Below are positions 10,759-19,969 of a stretch of 59,457 nt of DNA, piece by piece (position 1 is the stretch's first letter; each line of letters opens with the position of its first letter). The position numbers and the translations under genes are program-made. The notes beneath the pieces are model-generated. The model did no database searches and was not told the DNA's origin. It was given only the letters and a program-made list of their open reading frames with translations. The stretch is from Gemmatimonadales bacterium (lineage in GTDB: Bacteria > Gemmatimonadota > Gemmatimonadetes > Longimicrobiales > Gaopeijiaceae), in assembly GCA_007692605.1 (NCBI GenBank), contig REBS01000111.1:1-59457 (forward strand), in the 5' to 3' direction.

Positions 10759-10793
10759 TCCGAGGGCTCCCGCAACCGTTCCTTGCCCTCGGA
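10759..10793. repeat. Inverted repeat in divergent intergenic region
   Basis: TCCGAGGGC (10759-10767) and GCCCTCGGA (10785-10793) form 9-base perfect arms 17 bases apart, between the divergent PPK2 and nitroreductase-like genes. It could be an operator or an RNA hairpin in either leader. Confidence 0.4.
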
Positions 10794-10904
10794 CCCGGCT
10801 CTTCCCACCTTGACCGGAAGGCTGTTGATGTCGGAAGGTCACGGTCCGGCTCCCTCCGGGAGGGGAGCGCCGTCATCGAACCTCGACGCGGAAGGAGATC
10901 CCTC

Positions 10905-12251
10905 ATGGCCCACCCGAAACGCGAACGAAGCTTCGACCCGCCCCTCGTCGACCTGCAGCGATTTCCCCTCATGCAGGCTCTCTTCGGTCGACGTGCCCGG
11001 CGCTTCGGAATGGGAATGGAGATTCCCTCCGGGCCCCTGGCCTTCCGCTCCCGGCACGATCCCCTGCCCCTGTCCGAGCTGGAGACGGCCGTATTGATCG
11101 CCGCCGGCACCGGGGTGTCGGGTTGGAACTTCGGGGTACCCTTCGGGCCCCGCCGGCCTTCGGAGCACGGCCACTTCACCCATCGGTATACCGGGCGGAC
11201 CGCCCCCACGGCCGCCGGAATCGGCACCCCCGTCCTCTTTCACACCGACGACCGCGGGATCCATCTGACCGACACCCGCGACGTCGAGCCGTCGCGCATC
11301 CGGGAACTGGAGACGATCGACGACGATGCCGAGCGGATCCTGGCCGTGTGCAGGGAGCACACCCGGCAGCTCGGCGACCGCAGGCTCGACCTGCCCTCGG
11401 AGCCCGGCCACATGCTGGAGCCGAACCTCTGGATGGCGAACGCGCCGGGCTCCACGCTCTTCATGCCGATGGGTGACGCCAGCGAACAGCTTCTGGGGCT
11501 CATGGCCATCTTCATCGACAACGGCTACACGATCATGGACGATCGCTCGGGGCGACCGGCCGGATCGCTCGCGCCCTTCCATCGGTCCGGACTCCTCGAC
11601 GAGTCCAAACCCTTTCCCCTGACCGTGCTCGAGCAGAGCGCCTACGAAGCCAACTGCATGGAGCTCGCCTTCATGGGCCACAACATCGTGCTCACGATGC
11701 AGGCCATGGGGCTGGGCGGACTCTTCTACAATGGGCTCAACCGCTGGAGCGTGCTCGGCGCGGGGGCCGATCAGGGCGTTCAGGGGCTCGGATTCCGCTT
11801 CGTGCGCGACGAGCGTTGGACCGTTCCCGAGCCGGTGGGGCTGGATGGACACTACGAGGGACTGTGTCCTCCCTATCACCCCCACATGCGTTCGGCCGTG
11901 GAGGCCTTCATGGAGCGAAAGTTCGGGCCGAAGGGAGCCTACGATCCCGGGCGCCCGGGGCCCTGGAAGGAGAGCCGGCGCGTGAAGGGGGGCGTCACAC
12001 CGTACACCGAGGAATTCATCGACTGCATGACCGAGGTCGCGCAGTACGTGCTCGACACCTTCGGCAAGTTTCCCGGCACCGTGCCCACCATGGTGCTGAC
12101 CGGCTTCGTGCAGGCGCAGCACATCGACACCGACTACTACGACACCCACTTCGAGCCGGGCGCCTACCTCGAGACTCACGCCGATCACATGGAGCGGTGG
12201 CATGGGCCCGGGGCAGAGCCTTCGGCGCCGGAACGACCCACTCGAAGCTGA
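10905..12251 (+). CDS. Uncharacterised protein with nitroreductase-like features
   Basis: A 448-residue cytoplasmic protein I do not recognise firmly. The N-terminal RRARRFGMGMEIP followed by LSELETAVLIAAGTGVSGWNFG looks like the Arg-rich FMN-binding start of nitroreductases, and the later GHNIVLTMQAMGLGGLFYNGL resembles their second FMN segment. Residues between about 90 and 210 are longer than in ordinary nitroreductases, and the last 130 residues (rich in Tyr, His, Asp) have no counterpart I know. A strong GGAAGGAG precedes the ATG. It begins an operon with OsmC and a methyltransferase, which hints at redox or xenobiotic chemistry. Confidence 0.55.
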   Translation: MAHPKRERSFDPPLVDLQRFPLMQALFGRRARRFGMGMEIPSGPLAFRSRHDPLPLSELETAVLIAAGTGVSGWNFGVPFGPRRPSEHGHFTHRYTGRTAPTAAGIGTPVLFHTDDRGIHLTDTRDVEPSRIRELETIDDDAERILAVCREHTRQLGDRRLDLPSEPGHMLEPNLWMANAPGSTLFMPMGDASEQLLGLMAIFIDNGYTIMDDRSGRPAGSLAPFHRSGLLDESKPFPLTVLEQSAYEANCMELAFMGHNIVLTMQAMGLGGLFYNGLNRWSVLGAGADQGVQGLGFRFVRDERWTVPEPVGLDGHYEGLCPPYHPHMRSAVEAFMERKFGPKGAYDPGRPGPWKESRRVKGGVTPYTEEFIDCMTEVAQYVLDTFGKFPGTVPTMVLTGFVQAQHIDTDYYDTHFEPGAYLETHADHMERWHGPGAEPSAPERPTRS

Positions 12252-12267
12252 CCGAGGAGGTCCCCGA

Positions 12268-12837
12268 ATGAACGAGCCCCACCCTCATGAGACCCGCATC
12301 CGCGCCTCGGTGGATCGGATCCACGCCGCGCTCGAGCGGATGGACTCGTTCGGCCGCGGCACCGCATCGACCCGTGCCCGCGTTCGACAGGGCCTGACCT
12401 GTCAGGTGGAGGATGGTGCCTGGAGCTTCACGGCCGACATGCCCTCGAAGGCCGGGGGCTCCGCCGAGGGACCGGATCCGGGGGTCTTCGGACGAGCCTC
12501 GCTCGCGAGCTGTCTAGCGATCGGGTACTCACTGTGGGCCGCCCACGCGGGGGTCCCGATCACCGAGCTCGAGGTCGAGGTGCAGGCCGACTACGACACC
12601 CGCGCCCAGTTCGGCATCGGAGACGACTCGCCGGCCTATCGGGCCATCCGATGGATCGTGAACGTGCAGAGTCCGGCACCCGAGGCCGAGGTGCGCGAAG
12701 TGCTGGACCTGGCCGAGGCCCGCAGCCCCTATCTGGCTCTCTTCCGCGAACCGCAGGAGCTTCGCAGAAAGGTGCGGATCCGGAAGGCCGGGCCGGATCG
12801 GACCCCCTCGTCTCACCCCGACGCCAGGGAGCGCTGA
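12268..12837 (+). CDS. OsmC family protein
   Basis: A 189-residue OsmC-like protein; the family includes thiol peroxidases that reduce organic hydroperoxides. The helix carrying the peroxidatic-type Cys is seen as RASLASCLAIGYSLWAA (Cys82), followed by VPITELEVEVQADYD. The second active-site Cys of classical OsmC/Ohr is not in the expected place, so peroxidase activity is uncertain. GAGGAGG lies 7 bases upstream of the ATG. It is second in a three-gene operon, with 16 bases before it and 1 base after it. Confidence 0.85.
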   Translation: MNEPHPHETRIRASVDRIHAALERMDSFGRGTASTRARVRQGLTCQVEDGAWSFTADMPSKAGGSAEGPDPGVFGRASLASCLAIGYSLWAAHAGVPITELEVEVQADYDTRAQFGIGDDSPAYRAIRWIVNVQSPAPEAEVREVLDLAEARSPYLALFREPQELRRKVRIRKAGPDRTPSSHPDARER

Positions 12838-12838
12838 C

Positions 12839-13663
12839 ATGGATGCGAGACTTCAACTGCGAGTGCAGCGCTACGGATGGGACCGGGCGTCGGAAGTCTA
12901 CGATCGAGCCTGGAGCCAGCCGCTGGAGCCGGCACAGAACGCGCTTCTGGAGATGGCGGCGCTGCAGCCGGGTGACGAGGTGCTCGAGGTCGCATGCGGA
13001 TCGGGGCTCGTGACCGTACGTGCGGCCGAGGCCGTGGGCCCCTCCGGACGTGTCGTCGCCACCGACCTCTCGGAGGGCATGCTGGAAAGGGCCCGTGAAG
13101 CCCTCGCGCCCGCACTGGCGGACCGCGTCACCTTCGAGCGCAGGGATGCCGAAGCGCTGGGGCTGCACGACGAGGACTTCGACGTCGCCATCGCGTCCCT
13201 GGGACTCATGTACGTGCCGAACCCCGACGCCGCGCTGCGCGAGATGGCGAGGGTCCTGCGCCCCGGAGGCCGGGTGGTCGCGAGTGTCTGGGGGGAGCGC
13301 AGCGCCTGCGGGTGGGCCGAGGTCTTCCCGATCGTCGATGCGCGGGTCCGGACCGCCGTCTGCCCGCTCTTCTTCCAGCTCGGTACCGGAGAGGCGCTTC
13401 GGGACGCGATGGCCCGTGCCGGGCTCGACCGGCTGGCGGAGCGACGCATCCGGACCACCCTCCACTTCCCCACGGCCGAAGCGGCGCTGGAGGCCGCCTT
13501 CGTCGGGGGGCCGGTCGCCATGGCCTACAGTCGGTTCGAGGCCGAGATCCGCGAGGCCGTCCAGCGCGAGTACCTGGAGTCGATCGAGCCCTTCCACACC
13601 GCGGATGGATACCGCATCCCGGGGGAGTTCGTGGTCGTCTCGGGACGACGGGCAACCCCTTGA
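12839..13663 (+). CDS. Class I SAM-dependent methyltransferase (UbiE/MenG-like)
   Basis: A 274-residue methyltransferase. Motif I is VLEVACGSGLVT (about residues 47-58), followed by ATDLSEGML (motif II acid) and the post-II segment RMEVLRPGGRVV-like ARVLRPGGRVVASVWG. The AERVTFERRDAEAL-type segment matches ubiquinone/menaquinone or arsenite-type small-molecule methyltransferases. The substrate is unknown. It starts one base after the OsmC stop, so the pair is co-translated. Confidence 0.85.
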   Translation: MDARLQLRVQRYGWDRASEVYDRAWSQPLEPAQNALLEMAALQPGDEVLEVACGSGLVTVRAAEAVGPSGRVVATDLSEGMLERAREALAPALADRVTFERRDAEALGLHDEDFDVAIASLGLMYVPNPDAALREMARVLRPGGRVVASVWGERSACGWAEVFPIVDARVRTAVCPLFFQLGTGEALRDAMARAGLDRLAERRIRTTLHFPTAEAALEAAFVGGPVAMAYSRFEAEIREAVQREYLESIEPFHTADGYRIPGEFVVVSGRRATP

Positions 13664-13708
13664 GCCCGAATCGACCTCACGACCCAAACGCGGTCCATCA
13701 CCGCCCCT

Positions 13709-13737
13709 TTGCCCGGCTCGACCGCGGTCGCTACTAT
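13709..13737 (+). promoter_or_regulatory. Candidate promoter of mscL
   Basis: TTGCCC (13709-13714), a 17-base spacer and TACTAT (13732-13737) lie about 70 bases before the mscL ATG. The -10 fits the TAnnnT pattern seen at other promoters of this window. Confidence 0.55.
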
Positions 13738-13806
13738 CGGCGGGTCGCATGCGGGGGCATCGGCACCCCTCGCGAGTTCGCACCCGACTTTCAGGAGTGA
13801 GGATCG

Positions 13807-14214
13807 ATGCTGAACGAGTTCAAGGAGTTTGCGGTCAAGGGCAACGTTCTGGACATGGCGGTCGGAATCATCATCGGCGCCGCCTTCGGAACCGTGGTCC
13901 AGTCGCTGGTCAACGACGTGATCATGCCCCCGGTCGGCCTGCTGCTCGGCGGGGTGGACTTCGCCGACATCGCGATCCAGGTCGGAGCCACGCCGGAGGG
14001 TGAGGCCGTCACGATCGGGATCGGGCTGTTCATCAACGCGCTCATCTCGTTTCTGATCGTCGCCTTCGCGGTCTTCATGATCGTCCGCAGCTTCAACCGG
14101 ATGAAGCGAACCGAAGAGGCCAAGGAAGAGGCCGCGCCGCCCCCCCCGGAGCCTTCGGCCGAAGAGAAGCTCCTGACCGAAATCCGTGATCTCCTGCAGA
14201 GCCGCGCGGGCTGA
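13807..14214 (+). CDS. mscL: Large-conductance mechanosensitive channel
   Basis: A 135-residue MscL, the inner-membrane pore that opens under membrane tension to protect against osmotic downshock. It has the N-terminal amphipathic start and TM1 ([21 protein letters not shown]), a short periplasmic loop, TM2 ([19 protein letters not shown]) and the charged C-terminal helix ([12 protein letters not shown]). Length is standard. AGGAG stands upstream of the ATG, with its own promoter. Confidence 0.97.
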   Translation: MLNEFKEFAVKGNVLDMAVGIIIGAAFGTVVQSLVNDVIMPPVGLLLGGVDFADIAIQVGATPEGEAVTIGIGLFINALISFLIVAFAVFMIVRSFNRMKRTEEAKEEAAPPPPEPSAEEKLLTEIRDLLQSRAG

Positions 14215-14219
14215 CCGCG

Positions 14220-14456
14220 TCAGAGCATCGCGCCCATCATGCCGAGTCCTCCCAGGAGGATCGCGGCCCCGAAGCTGACTCCGAAGATGATCAGAAACCA
14301 GATCAGCGAGGCCTGACAGAACCGCTTGCGGTTGAGGTTTCCGGAGTCCGAAATGGCCCAGAACAGGTACATGGCGATGTTGACCAGGGGGATGGCCAGT
14401 ACCAGAAGGGTCAGCATCCAGTCTCCGACCGTCAGCGGGCGCGTATCGGGTTCCAT
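14220..14456 (-). CDS. Small two-helix membrane protein
   Basis: A 78-residue protein with two hydrophobic helices (LTLLVLAIPLVNIAMYLFW and LIWFLIIFGVSFGAAILLGG) joined by a polar loop containing SGNLNRKRFCQAS. The pattern resembles small conserved membrane proteins of unknown function found in many bacteria. It lies 5 bases from mscL and is convergent with it. No function can be assigned. Confidence 0.75.
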   Translation of the reverse strand: MEPDTRPLTVGDWMLTLLVLAIPLVNIAMYLFWAISDSGNLNRKRFCQASLIWFLIIFGVSFGAAILLGGLGMMGAML

Positions 14457-14573
14457 CGGATCCTCCGGATCAGGGGTGCGTGAATCGGGATTCGCCGCGC
14501 AACCTGAACGTCGGAGGGATCTGCGTCAACGTCGGGACCGTCGGGGAGGGCTTCCGGGGCACCTCGGCCGCCG

Positions 14574-14945
14574 TCAGCAGGCCCGACCACCCACGCCCCT
14601 GGGGTGGCGGAAGGCAAAGCCCTCTCCCATCCCGGGGGAGTCCACGTAGTCGACCATCAGCCCATCGAGCGACCACGAACTCCGAGTGTCGATGAAGAGC
14701 CGAATGCCGTTGCCCTCGAGGACCTCGTCGCCGGGACCCGGCTCGAATTCGAGGATCATCCCGAACTGAAGGGGAGCCGAGCAGCCGGCGCCATGCCGGG
14801 CGGTGATCCGGAGTCCACCCGTCTCGAGAAGCTCCTCCTCTTCGAGCATCTCGCGCACCTTCTCGATCGCGGCGGGCGTGAGGCGGATCGTCGGGCTCGA
14901 GGGAGCCTCCTCGATGCGGGGCTCGGCGGTTTCGGGACTGGACAT
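14574..14945 (-). CDS. HesB/IscA-like protein with degenerate C-terminal cysteines
   Basis: A 123-residue protein of the HesB/IscA fold, whose relatives carry Fe-S clusters. IRLTPAAIEKVREML, GGLRITARHGAGCSAPLQFGMIL and DYVDSPGMGEGFAFRHP follow the family pattern. Cys55 corresponds to the first conserved Cys, but the usual CGCG tail is replaced by RGVGGRAC with one terminal Cys. It is probably not a standard A-type carrier. I chose the start at 14945 over 14993 because the extra residues are unlike the family. It has no isc or suf neighbours. Confidence 0.75.
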   Translation of the reverse strand: MSSPETAEPRIEEAPSSPTIRLTPAAIEKVREMLEEEELLETGGLRITARHGAGCSAPLQFGMILEFEPGPGDEVLEGNGIRLFIDTRSSWSLDGLMVDYVDSPGMGEGFAFRHPRGVGGRAC

Positions 14946-15113
14946 GTCAGCTCGGGGTGCGGGGGATCGAGGACCTCTCGACTTTAAAAACACATGCGGG
15001 GGCTGCGGCGTTCCCCCCCGAAACCTATCTTGGCTCCGGGTGACCTGTCACCCCGTACTCCGAGCGACAGTCCTTCCGCTGGCCCCTGTCCCCCTCTTTC
15101 CGGTGTCGCACAT

Positions 15114-16514
15114 ATGCCGACTCTTCGTCCCGCCCTCCGGCTCCTCCCGGTCGCCGTCCTCTTGGGATCGATCACCCTGCCCGCGTCGATCCAGTCCCAG
15201 GAGCCGGGCTTCGTGCCCCACGAGTCCGAGGCCCCGGCCCGCTACCACACCTTTCCCCCGCTGCGCGAACTCGCCGCCGAACAGCAGGCGTGGGTCGAGG
15301 AGCGGGTGACCGAGGTCATTCCCCGACTGATGCGCGAGTACGGGGTCTCGATGTGGGTCATCTCCCAGCGCGAGTACGCCGAGGATCCGGTGTTCTTCTC
15401 GATCACCTCTCCCACGACCTTCGCGGCGCGGCGACGCTCGATCTACGTGTTCCATGACCGGGGTCAGGACGAGGGCGTGGAGCGGATCGCGCTCGGGGGA
15501 ACCGCCCAGGGCGGCATCTACACCATCTACCGTTCGGAGCGGCCCGCGCCCACGGGGGGAGACGCCGAGCTGTGGGGCGACGAACAGTGGCGCCTCTTTC
15601 GGGAACTGGTCGAGGAACGGGACCCCGACAACATCGTCCTGAACATCGACGAGGAGCATGCCTTCGCCGACGGCCTGCACGCCGGCGAGCGCGAGGCGCT
15701 CGAGCGCGCCCTCGGGCCGTACGCCGATCGGGTGGAGCGGGAGCCGCGCCTCGCGATCGATTACATCGCGCACCGGATCCCCGCCATGATGCCGCGATAT
15801 CGACAGATGATGGAGACCGTCCACGCGATGATCTCCGAGGCCTTCTCGAACGCCGTCATCGAGCCGGGAGTCACCACCACCGACGACGTGGTCTGGTGGT
15901 TTCGCGAGAAGATCCGCGAGATGGGAATGACCACCTGGTTCCAGCCCTCGGTCTCGGTGCAGCGGGCCGGTGACCTGCCGGCGTCCGGTCCGGTCGTGAT
16001 CGAGCGCGGCGACCTCGTCTGGACCGATGTGGGCCTCGACTTCATGGGGCTCACGACCGACACCCAGCACAACGGCTATGTGCTGCGCGAGGGCGAAACC
16101 GGGGTCCCGGCCGGACTGCAGGCCTGCCTGGCCGTCTCGAACCGGATGCAGGACCTCCTCCTCGAGGAAATGGAGCCCGGTCGGACCGGAAACGAGATCC
16201 TCGCCTCGACCCTCGCGCGGATGGAGGAGGAGGGGATCAACGGCACGGTCTACACGCACCCGATCGGCGATCATGGACACGGCGCCGGCCCGCTAATCGG
16301 GCGCTGGGACGCGCAGGAGGGGGTGCCGGTGCGCGGCGACGTGGTGCTTCGCCCCTCCACCTGGCACTCCATCGAGCTTCAGGCCACGGTCCCGATCCCG
16401 GAGTGGGACGACAAGGAGGTGAGCTGCCGCCAGGAAGAGGAGGCCTACCTCGACGAGGCAGGCGAACGCCACTGGGTCTTCCGACGCCAGGAGCAGTTCC
16501 ACCTGGTCTGGTAG
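15114..16514 (+). CDS. Exported M24 family metallopeptidase
   Basis: A 466-residue secreted Xaa-Pro-aminopeptidase-like protein. A signal peptide (LRLLPVAVLLGSITLPASIQS) precedes a creatinase N-terminal domain (about 40-200) and a pita-bread M24 domain. Metal-binding residues appear in WTDVGLDFMGLTTDTQH (Asp pair), in HPIGDHGHGAGP (His) and in the acidic residues near HSIELQATVPIPEWDDKEV. The start at 15114 begins the signal peptide; the frame is open to 14994 without a better start. It is convergent with the DUF885 gene. Confidence 0.85.
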   Translation: MPTLRPALRLLPVAVLLGSITLPASIQSQEPGFVPHESEAPARYHTFPPLRELAAEQQAWVEERVTEVIPRLMREYGVSMWVISQREYAEDPVFFSITSPTTFAARRRSIYVFHDRGQDEGVERIALGGTAQGGIYTIYRSERPAPTGGDAELWGDEQWRLFRELVEERDPDNIVLNIDEEHAFADGLHAGEREALERALGPYADRVEREPRLAIDYIAHRIPAMMPRYRQMMETVHAMISEAFSNAVIEPGVTTTDDVVWWFREKIREMGMTTWFQPSVSVQRAGDLPASGPVVIERGDLVWTDVGLDFMGLTTDTQHNGYVLREGETGVPAGLQACLAVSNRMQDLLLEEMEPGRTGNEILASTLARMEEEGINGTVYTHPIGDHGHGAGPLIGRWDAQEGVPVRGDVVLRPSTWHSIELQATVPIPEWDDKEVSCRQEEEAYLDEAGERHWVFRRQEQFHLVW

Positions 16515-16523
16515 CGGCGCCTT

Positions 16524-18281
16524 CTACCGCAGCGAGGCCCGGTCGTCGCCCGGGATCAGGACCTGGCGGGCGAGCGCCACGGGGAGCCCGATCTGCAGGA
16601 ATCGGTCGTGGAACTCCTGGAGCGAGAAGGTCTCTCCCTGCTCCTCGAGGTATGCCCGGTAGTCCTCGCGGAGCTGCAGGATCTGCATCCGGCCGAGCGC
16701 ATAGTAGAGATAGGTCGGGTTGCGGGTGCCCCGTTCGACCTCCTGGAGCGCCGGGAAGTAGGCGAAGTAGGCGATCTCGCGGTAGCGCTCGGTGGCCCCC
16801 TCGACGGTCTCCCCGAAGGCATGCATCTCGAGCCCGGCGTACCAGCGGGCATGCCGCTGCACGGCCCGACGGAGCTGGCCAAGGCGGATCGCGGGGTCCC
16901 CGTCGCCGAGCCCCTCGTCGACCATCATCTGTTCGGCGTAGTGGGCCCAACCCTCGGAGAGCGAGCCCCAGTTGAAGACCTTTCGCACCCGCGACTCGAT
17001 CATGGGGCGGTAGAGGAAGTCCACGAAGTGCCCGGGAAAGGACTCGTGCACCGTGATCCCCAGCAGCCCGGGGTAGTTGAAGTAGGTCAGGTGCTCGCGC
17101 TTCTGCTCGTCGGTCCAGTCGGGAAGCACGTTGGTGATGTTGTAGTACGCCTCGGTCGCCTCGGTCTCGAAGGGTCCCGGCATGCTCATCGAGGCGAAGC
17201 CCCCCCGTGCGTAGTCCGGGGTCTCGCGGACCGTGGGCTGGTCGTCGGTCGGGAGGGTGACGATCGCGTTCGCGCGGATGAACTCCTGGAGCTCGTCCTG
17301 GTAGCGCTCCGCCGTCTCGACGAGCTCGTCTTCCGACGGGAAGTCCGAGGTGATCTCGGCCATGACATCGGCGGGATCGCGATCGGGGTCGATCTCGGCC
17401 GCCACCTCGGCGATCCACTCGTGGTAGCGTTCGATCTCGCGCTCGTTGATCTCGCGCAACTCGTCGACCGTCAGCTCCACGTGCTCGTCCAGCCACAGCT
17501 TGCGCTCGAAGAGCTCCGCCCCGAGTCGGAAGTCGCCGTCGGCTCGCGGAAGCAGGTCGCTCTCGAGCCAGTCGGCGAAGGCATCGATCGAATCCGCCAC
17601 CGCCTGGCTGTTCCTCTGCAATTGGGACCGGAGCTCCAGGGAGGCCTCCTCGAGGCCCTGATCATCGAGGGCCCGGACGAGGTCCTCCCTGAGGTACCGG
17701 GCCGTACCCCGTGCCTGCGAGACCGCGGACTCCGCCCAGAGCTCCGGCACCTCGTCCAGGTTCTCGCGGGCCGCCGCCAGAATCCGGCCCACCTGGCCCT
17801 GCCGGGTCAGGATGTGGCGCGCGCGCTCCTCGATGGGAGCGAAGCTGCGATCCGCCATGACCGAGATCCCACCCGAAATCGTCCCGATATAGATCGATGG
17901 CTGCTTCGTCCACCAGCGGATCTCCTCGATCTCGAGGAGCTCGGCACGGATCGCCTGGTCGAGCACCTGAAAGTCGAGGCGATCGTCGAGCTCCAGCATC
18001 TCGGGATCGATCGCACCGAAGCTGCGGAGCCACTGGTTCAGGTCCGCCGCCCGGCGCTCGTGCGCCTCGCGGCTCAGGTCCGGAAGCGCGTGGTTGTGGT
18101 CGTGAATGCCCAGCCGGGTGGCGCGCACCGGATTGTCGGCGAAGTGCCACTCCAGGAAGTCATCGACGAGGGTGTGGTACGCCTGGCGATGGGCCTCTTC
18201 TTCGGTCAACCCTCCACAGGCGGCGAGCAGCGGAAGGGTCAGCAGGCCGAACAGTACGACGAGGAGCGCTGGACGCCGCAT
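16524..18281 (-). CDS. DUF885 lipoprotein, predicted metallopeptidase-like
   Basis: A 585-residue DUF885 protein. The signal peptide ends in the lipobox LLAAC. The conserved segment GITVHESFPGHFVDF gives the HExxPGH motif that probably binds zinc, and YLYYALGRMQILQLREDYR is the C-terminal family signature. DUF885 proteins resemble M3/M32-type helical metallopeptidases; an exopeptidase role on the outside of the cell is inferred. GGAG lies upstream of the ATG. A promoter TTGGCG-18-TAGGTT lies at 18343-18372. Confidence 0.88.
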   Translation of the reverse strand: MRRPALLVVLFGLLTLPLLAACGGLTEEEAHRQAYHTLVDDFLEWHFADNPVRATRLGIHDHNHALPDLSREAHERRAADLNQWLRSFGAIDPEMLELDDRLDFQVLDQAIRAELLEIEEIRWWTKQPSIYIGTISGGISVMADRSFAPIEERARHILTRQGQVGRILAAARENLDEVPELWAESAVSQARGTARYLREDLVRALDDQGLEEASLELRSQLQRNSQAVADSIDAFADWLESDLLPRADGDFRLGAELFERKLWLDEHVELTVDELREINEREIERYHEWIAEVAAEIDPDRDPADVMAEITSDFPSEDELVETAERYQDELQEFIRANAIVTLPTDDQPTVRETPDYARGGFASMSMPGPFETEATEAYYNITNVLPDWTDEQKREHLTYFNYPGLLGITVHESFPGHFVDFLYRPMIESRVRKVFNWGSLSEGWAHYAEQMMVDEGLGDGDPAIRLGQLRRAVQRHARWYAGLEMHAFGETVEGATERYREIAYFAYFPALQEVERGTRNPTYLYYALGRMQILQLREDYRAYLEEQGETFSLQEFHDRFLQIGLPVALARQVLIPGDDRASLR

Positions 18282-18342
18282 GGGCGGATCTCCGGATTCT
18301 GGGTATGCGGGGATGGGTCAGGTTGTTGTGTGGGGACGCGCC

Positions 18343-18372
18343 AACCTACAGGACATGCCGCCGGAACGCCAA
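18343..18372 (-). promoter_or_regulatory. Candidate promoter of the DUF885 gene
   Basis: On the minus strand TTGGCG (18367-18372), 18 bases, then TAGGTT (18343-18348). It is about 60 bases upstream of the start codon at 18281. Confidence 0.5.
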
Positions 18373-18408
18373 GTCCCGCAGCATCGGCGAGCACCGGTAC
18401 GTTGAGGT

Positions 18409-19965
18409 TCAGCGCGCGATGGCGGTGCCCAGCAGGTAGACCAGGTCGAAGAAGTCCTGCGCTCGACAGTCCTCGCAGAGGACCTGGCGACCGCTGATCG
18501 CCTCGCCGGTCTCGGTATCGAGGATGCGGGCACTCAGGGTGTGGCTTGTGCCGAAGGCGCCGATGCTCCCAAGGATGATGAGATCGGCGTTGAGCATCTG
18601 GCCGAGCCGGATTCCGTTGGCTTCGGTGAGCCCCTGCCGCTGCAGCTCCTGCTCTTCCAGAATCGCATCGATCCTTAGCCGCTCCACCAGGCGAACATGT
18701 TCGGAATTGGCGAGCTGTGTGACCAGGAGCTCGGCGACCATCGCGGGCATGTTCTCGTCCCCCTGACGGTCGTCGAAGGGGAAGACGGCCACGACCACCG
18801 GCACTTCCATCACCTCGGGCCGGATCGCGGGGGTTTCGTCGCCCAGGATCCGAAGTCGCCCTGAGAGGCCGGGGACGACCTCGTCGAGCTCGTCGGCGGC
18901 GACCGGCTGGCGGTACGCCATCTCCCAGAGGCCGATCTGGCCGTCGGTGGTTCCCACGGCGAGCCGCCCATCGTCTGGAGAGACGGCAAGCCGGGTGACC
19001 GGTCCCGGCGCCGTCACCTGCGCCCCCCGCTCCCCCGCTCTCAGGTCCATCACACTCACGCGGTCGCGGTAGCTCACCATCGCATGGTCGTTTCCGGGCC
19101 CCACGGCGAGCTGCTCGATCACCCCGTCGGGGACCGGGACTCCCTTGATTCCGGCCCCGCTGTGCCAATCGTAGACGATCAGCTGATCCCGTCGCACCAG
19201 GTCTCCCGGCCGAGCGGGACCCCGCAGTCCACCACTGGGCAGGGCGACCTCTTCGAGCGCCACGACGATCACGTTCGCGCTCCGATCCGCACCGACCGAG
19301 TGCACCAGCGAGCGCGATCCGTAGAGTTCCTCGCCTCGCAGCGTCACCCGCCGCAGGACCTGCAGCGTCGAGGGGTTCCAGGCAGTGACGCCCCCTCGCT
19401 GTGTGACGGCCTGGAGCTGCCGGCCGAGCCGATCGAAGCCCAGGTGCAGGAGGTCGTCGAGATCCCCCCGCGCGTCGATGACCCCGATTCGCTGCCGCGT
19501 CGGCAGGTCGAAGATCTCGATCGTCGAGGCCGTCGTCGCGACCGCCAGGTAGCGACGCCCGGCATCGAGCGCCACCCGCGTCGGTCGATCCCCGGTCGTC
19601 AGTCGACTCGGAGGCTCGTCCCCCTCGACACCGAAGTGCAGAATCGAACCATCCTGGTGCACACTCACGAGCGCCGTATCGCCGGTGGTGAAGCCCGCGA
19701 AGCGGAGGGATCCCGCCGCGGGTTCGATCTCGCGGACGACCTCGCCGGACCCGGACTCGTACAGGGCCAGATCCCCCGACTCGGACCCGACGAGAAGGAG
19801 AGTGCCGTCGGACGAGAAATCGAGGCTGGTGATCGCGCTCTCCCTCTCGAGGGTGCGTTCGGGGGTGAGGGTGAGCGCCTGCGCCTCGAGGCCCGACGTC
19901 ACGGCGAAGAGTGCGATCAGAGCCAGAGCCGACAGTGCTCCGAACCGATGGATGGAGGTCTTCAT
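18409..19965 (-). CDS. Exported WD40/beta-propeller protein with CsgG/LpoB-like C-terminal domain
   Basis: A 518-residue exported protein. After a signal peptide (ALALIALFAVTSGLEAQA) come repeated WD40-like blades (about 45-355, for example DFSSDGTLLLVGSESGDLALY and AVSPDDGRLAVGTTDGQIGLWE). The last 130 residues resemble the CsgG/FlgO/LpoB fold: VVVAVFPFDDRQGDENMPAM, LVTQLANSEHVRLVERLRID, LNADLIILGSIGAFGTSHT. CsgG-like domains form or regulate outer-membrane assemblies. The combination is unusual, and the gene follows a beta-barrel gene by four bases. A role in an outer-membrane complex is inferred. Confidence 0.75.
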   Translation of the reverse strand: MKTSIHRFGALSALALIALFAVTSGLEAQALTLTPERTLERESAITSLDFSSDGTLLLVGSESGDLALYESGSGEVVREIEPAAGSLRFAGFTTGDTALVSVHQDGSILHFGVEGDEPPSRLTTGDRPTRVALDAGRRYLAVATTASTIEIFDLPTRQRIGVIDARGDLDDLLHLGFDRLGRQLQAVTQRGGVTAWNPSTLQVLRRVTLRGEELYGSRSLVHSVGADRSANVIVVALEEVALPSGGLRGPARPGDLVRRDQLIVYDWHSGAGIKGVPVPDGVIEQLAVGPGNDHAMVSYRDRVSVMDLRAGERGAQVTAPGPVTRLAVSPDDGRLAVGTTDGQIGLWEMAYRQPVAADELDEVVPGLSGRLRILGDETPAIRPEVMEVPVVVAVFPFDDRQGDENMPAMVAELLVTQLANSEHVRLVERLRIDAILEEQELQRQGLTEANGIRLGQMLNADLIILGSIGAFGTSHTLSARILDTETGEAISGRQVLCEDCRAQDFFDLVYLLGTAIAR

Positions 19966-19969
19966 GTCA

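Noticed and set aside
18328..18336. Third copy of the GTGTGGGGA half-site near the DUF885 promoter
   Set aside because: A single 9-base half-site in this base composition is expected by chance about once in the window.
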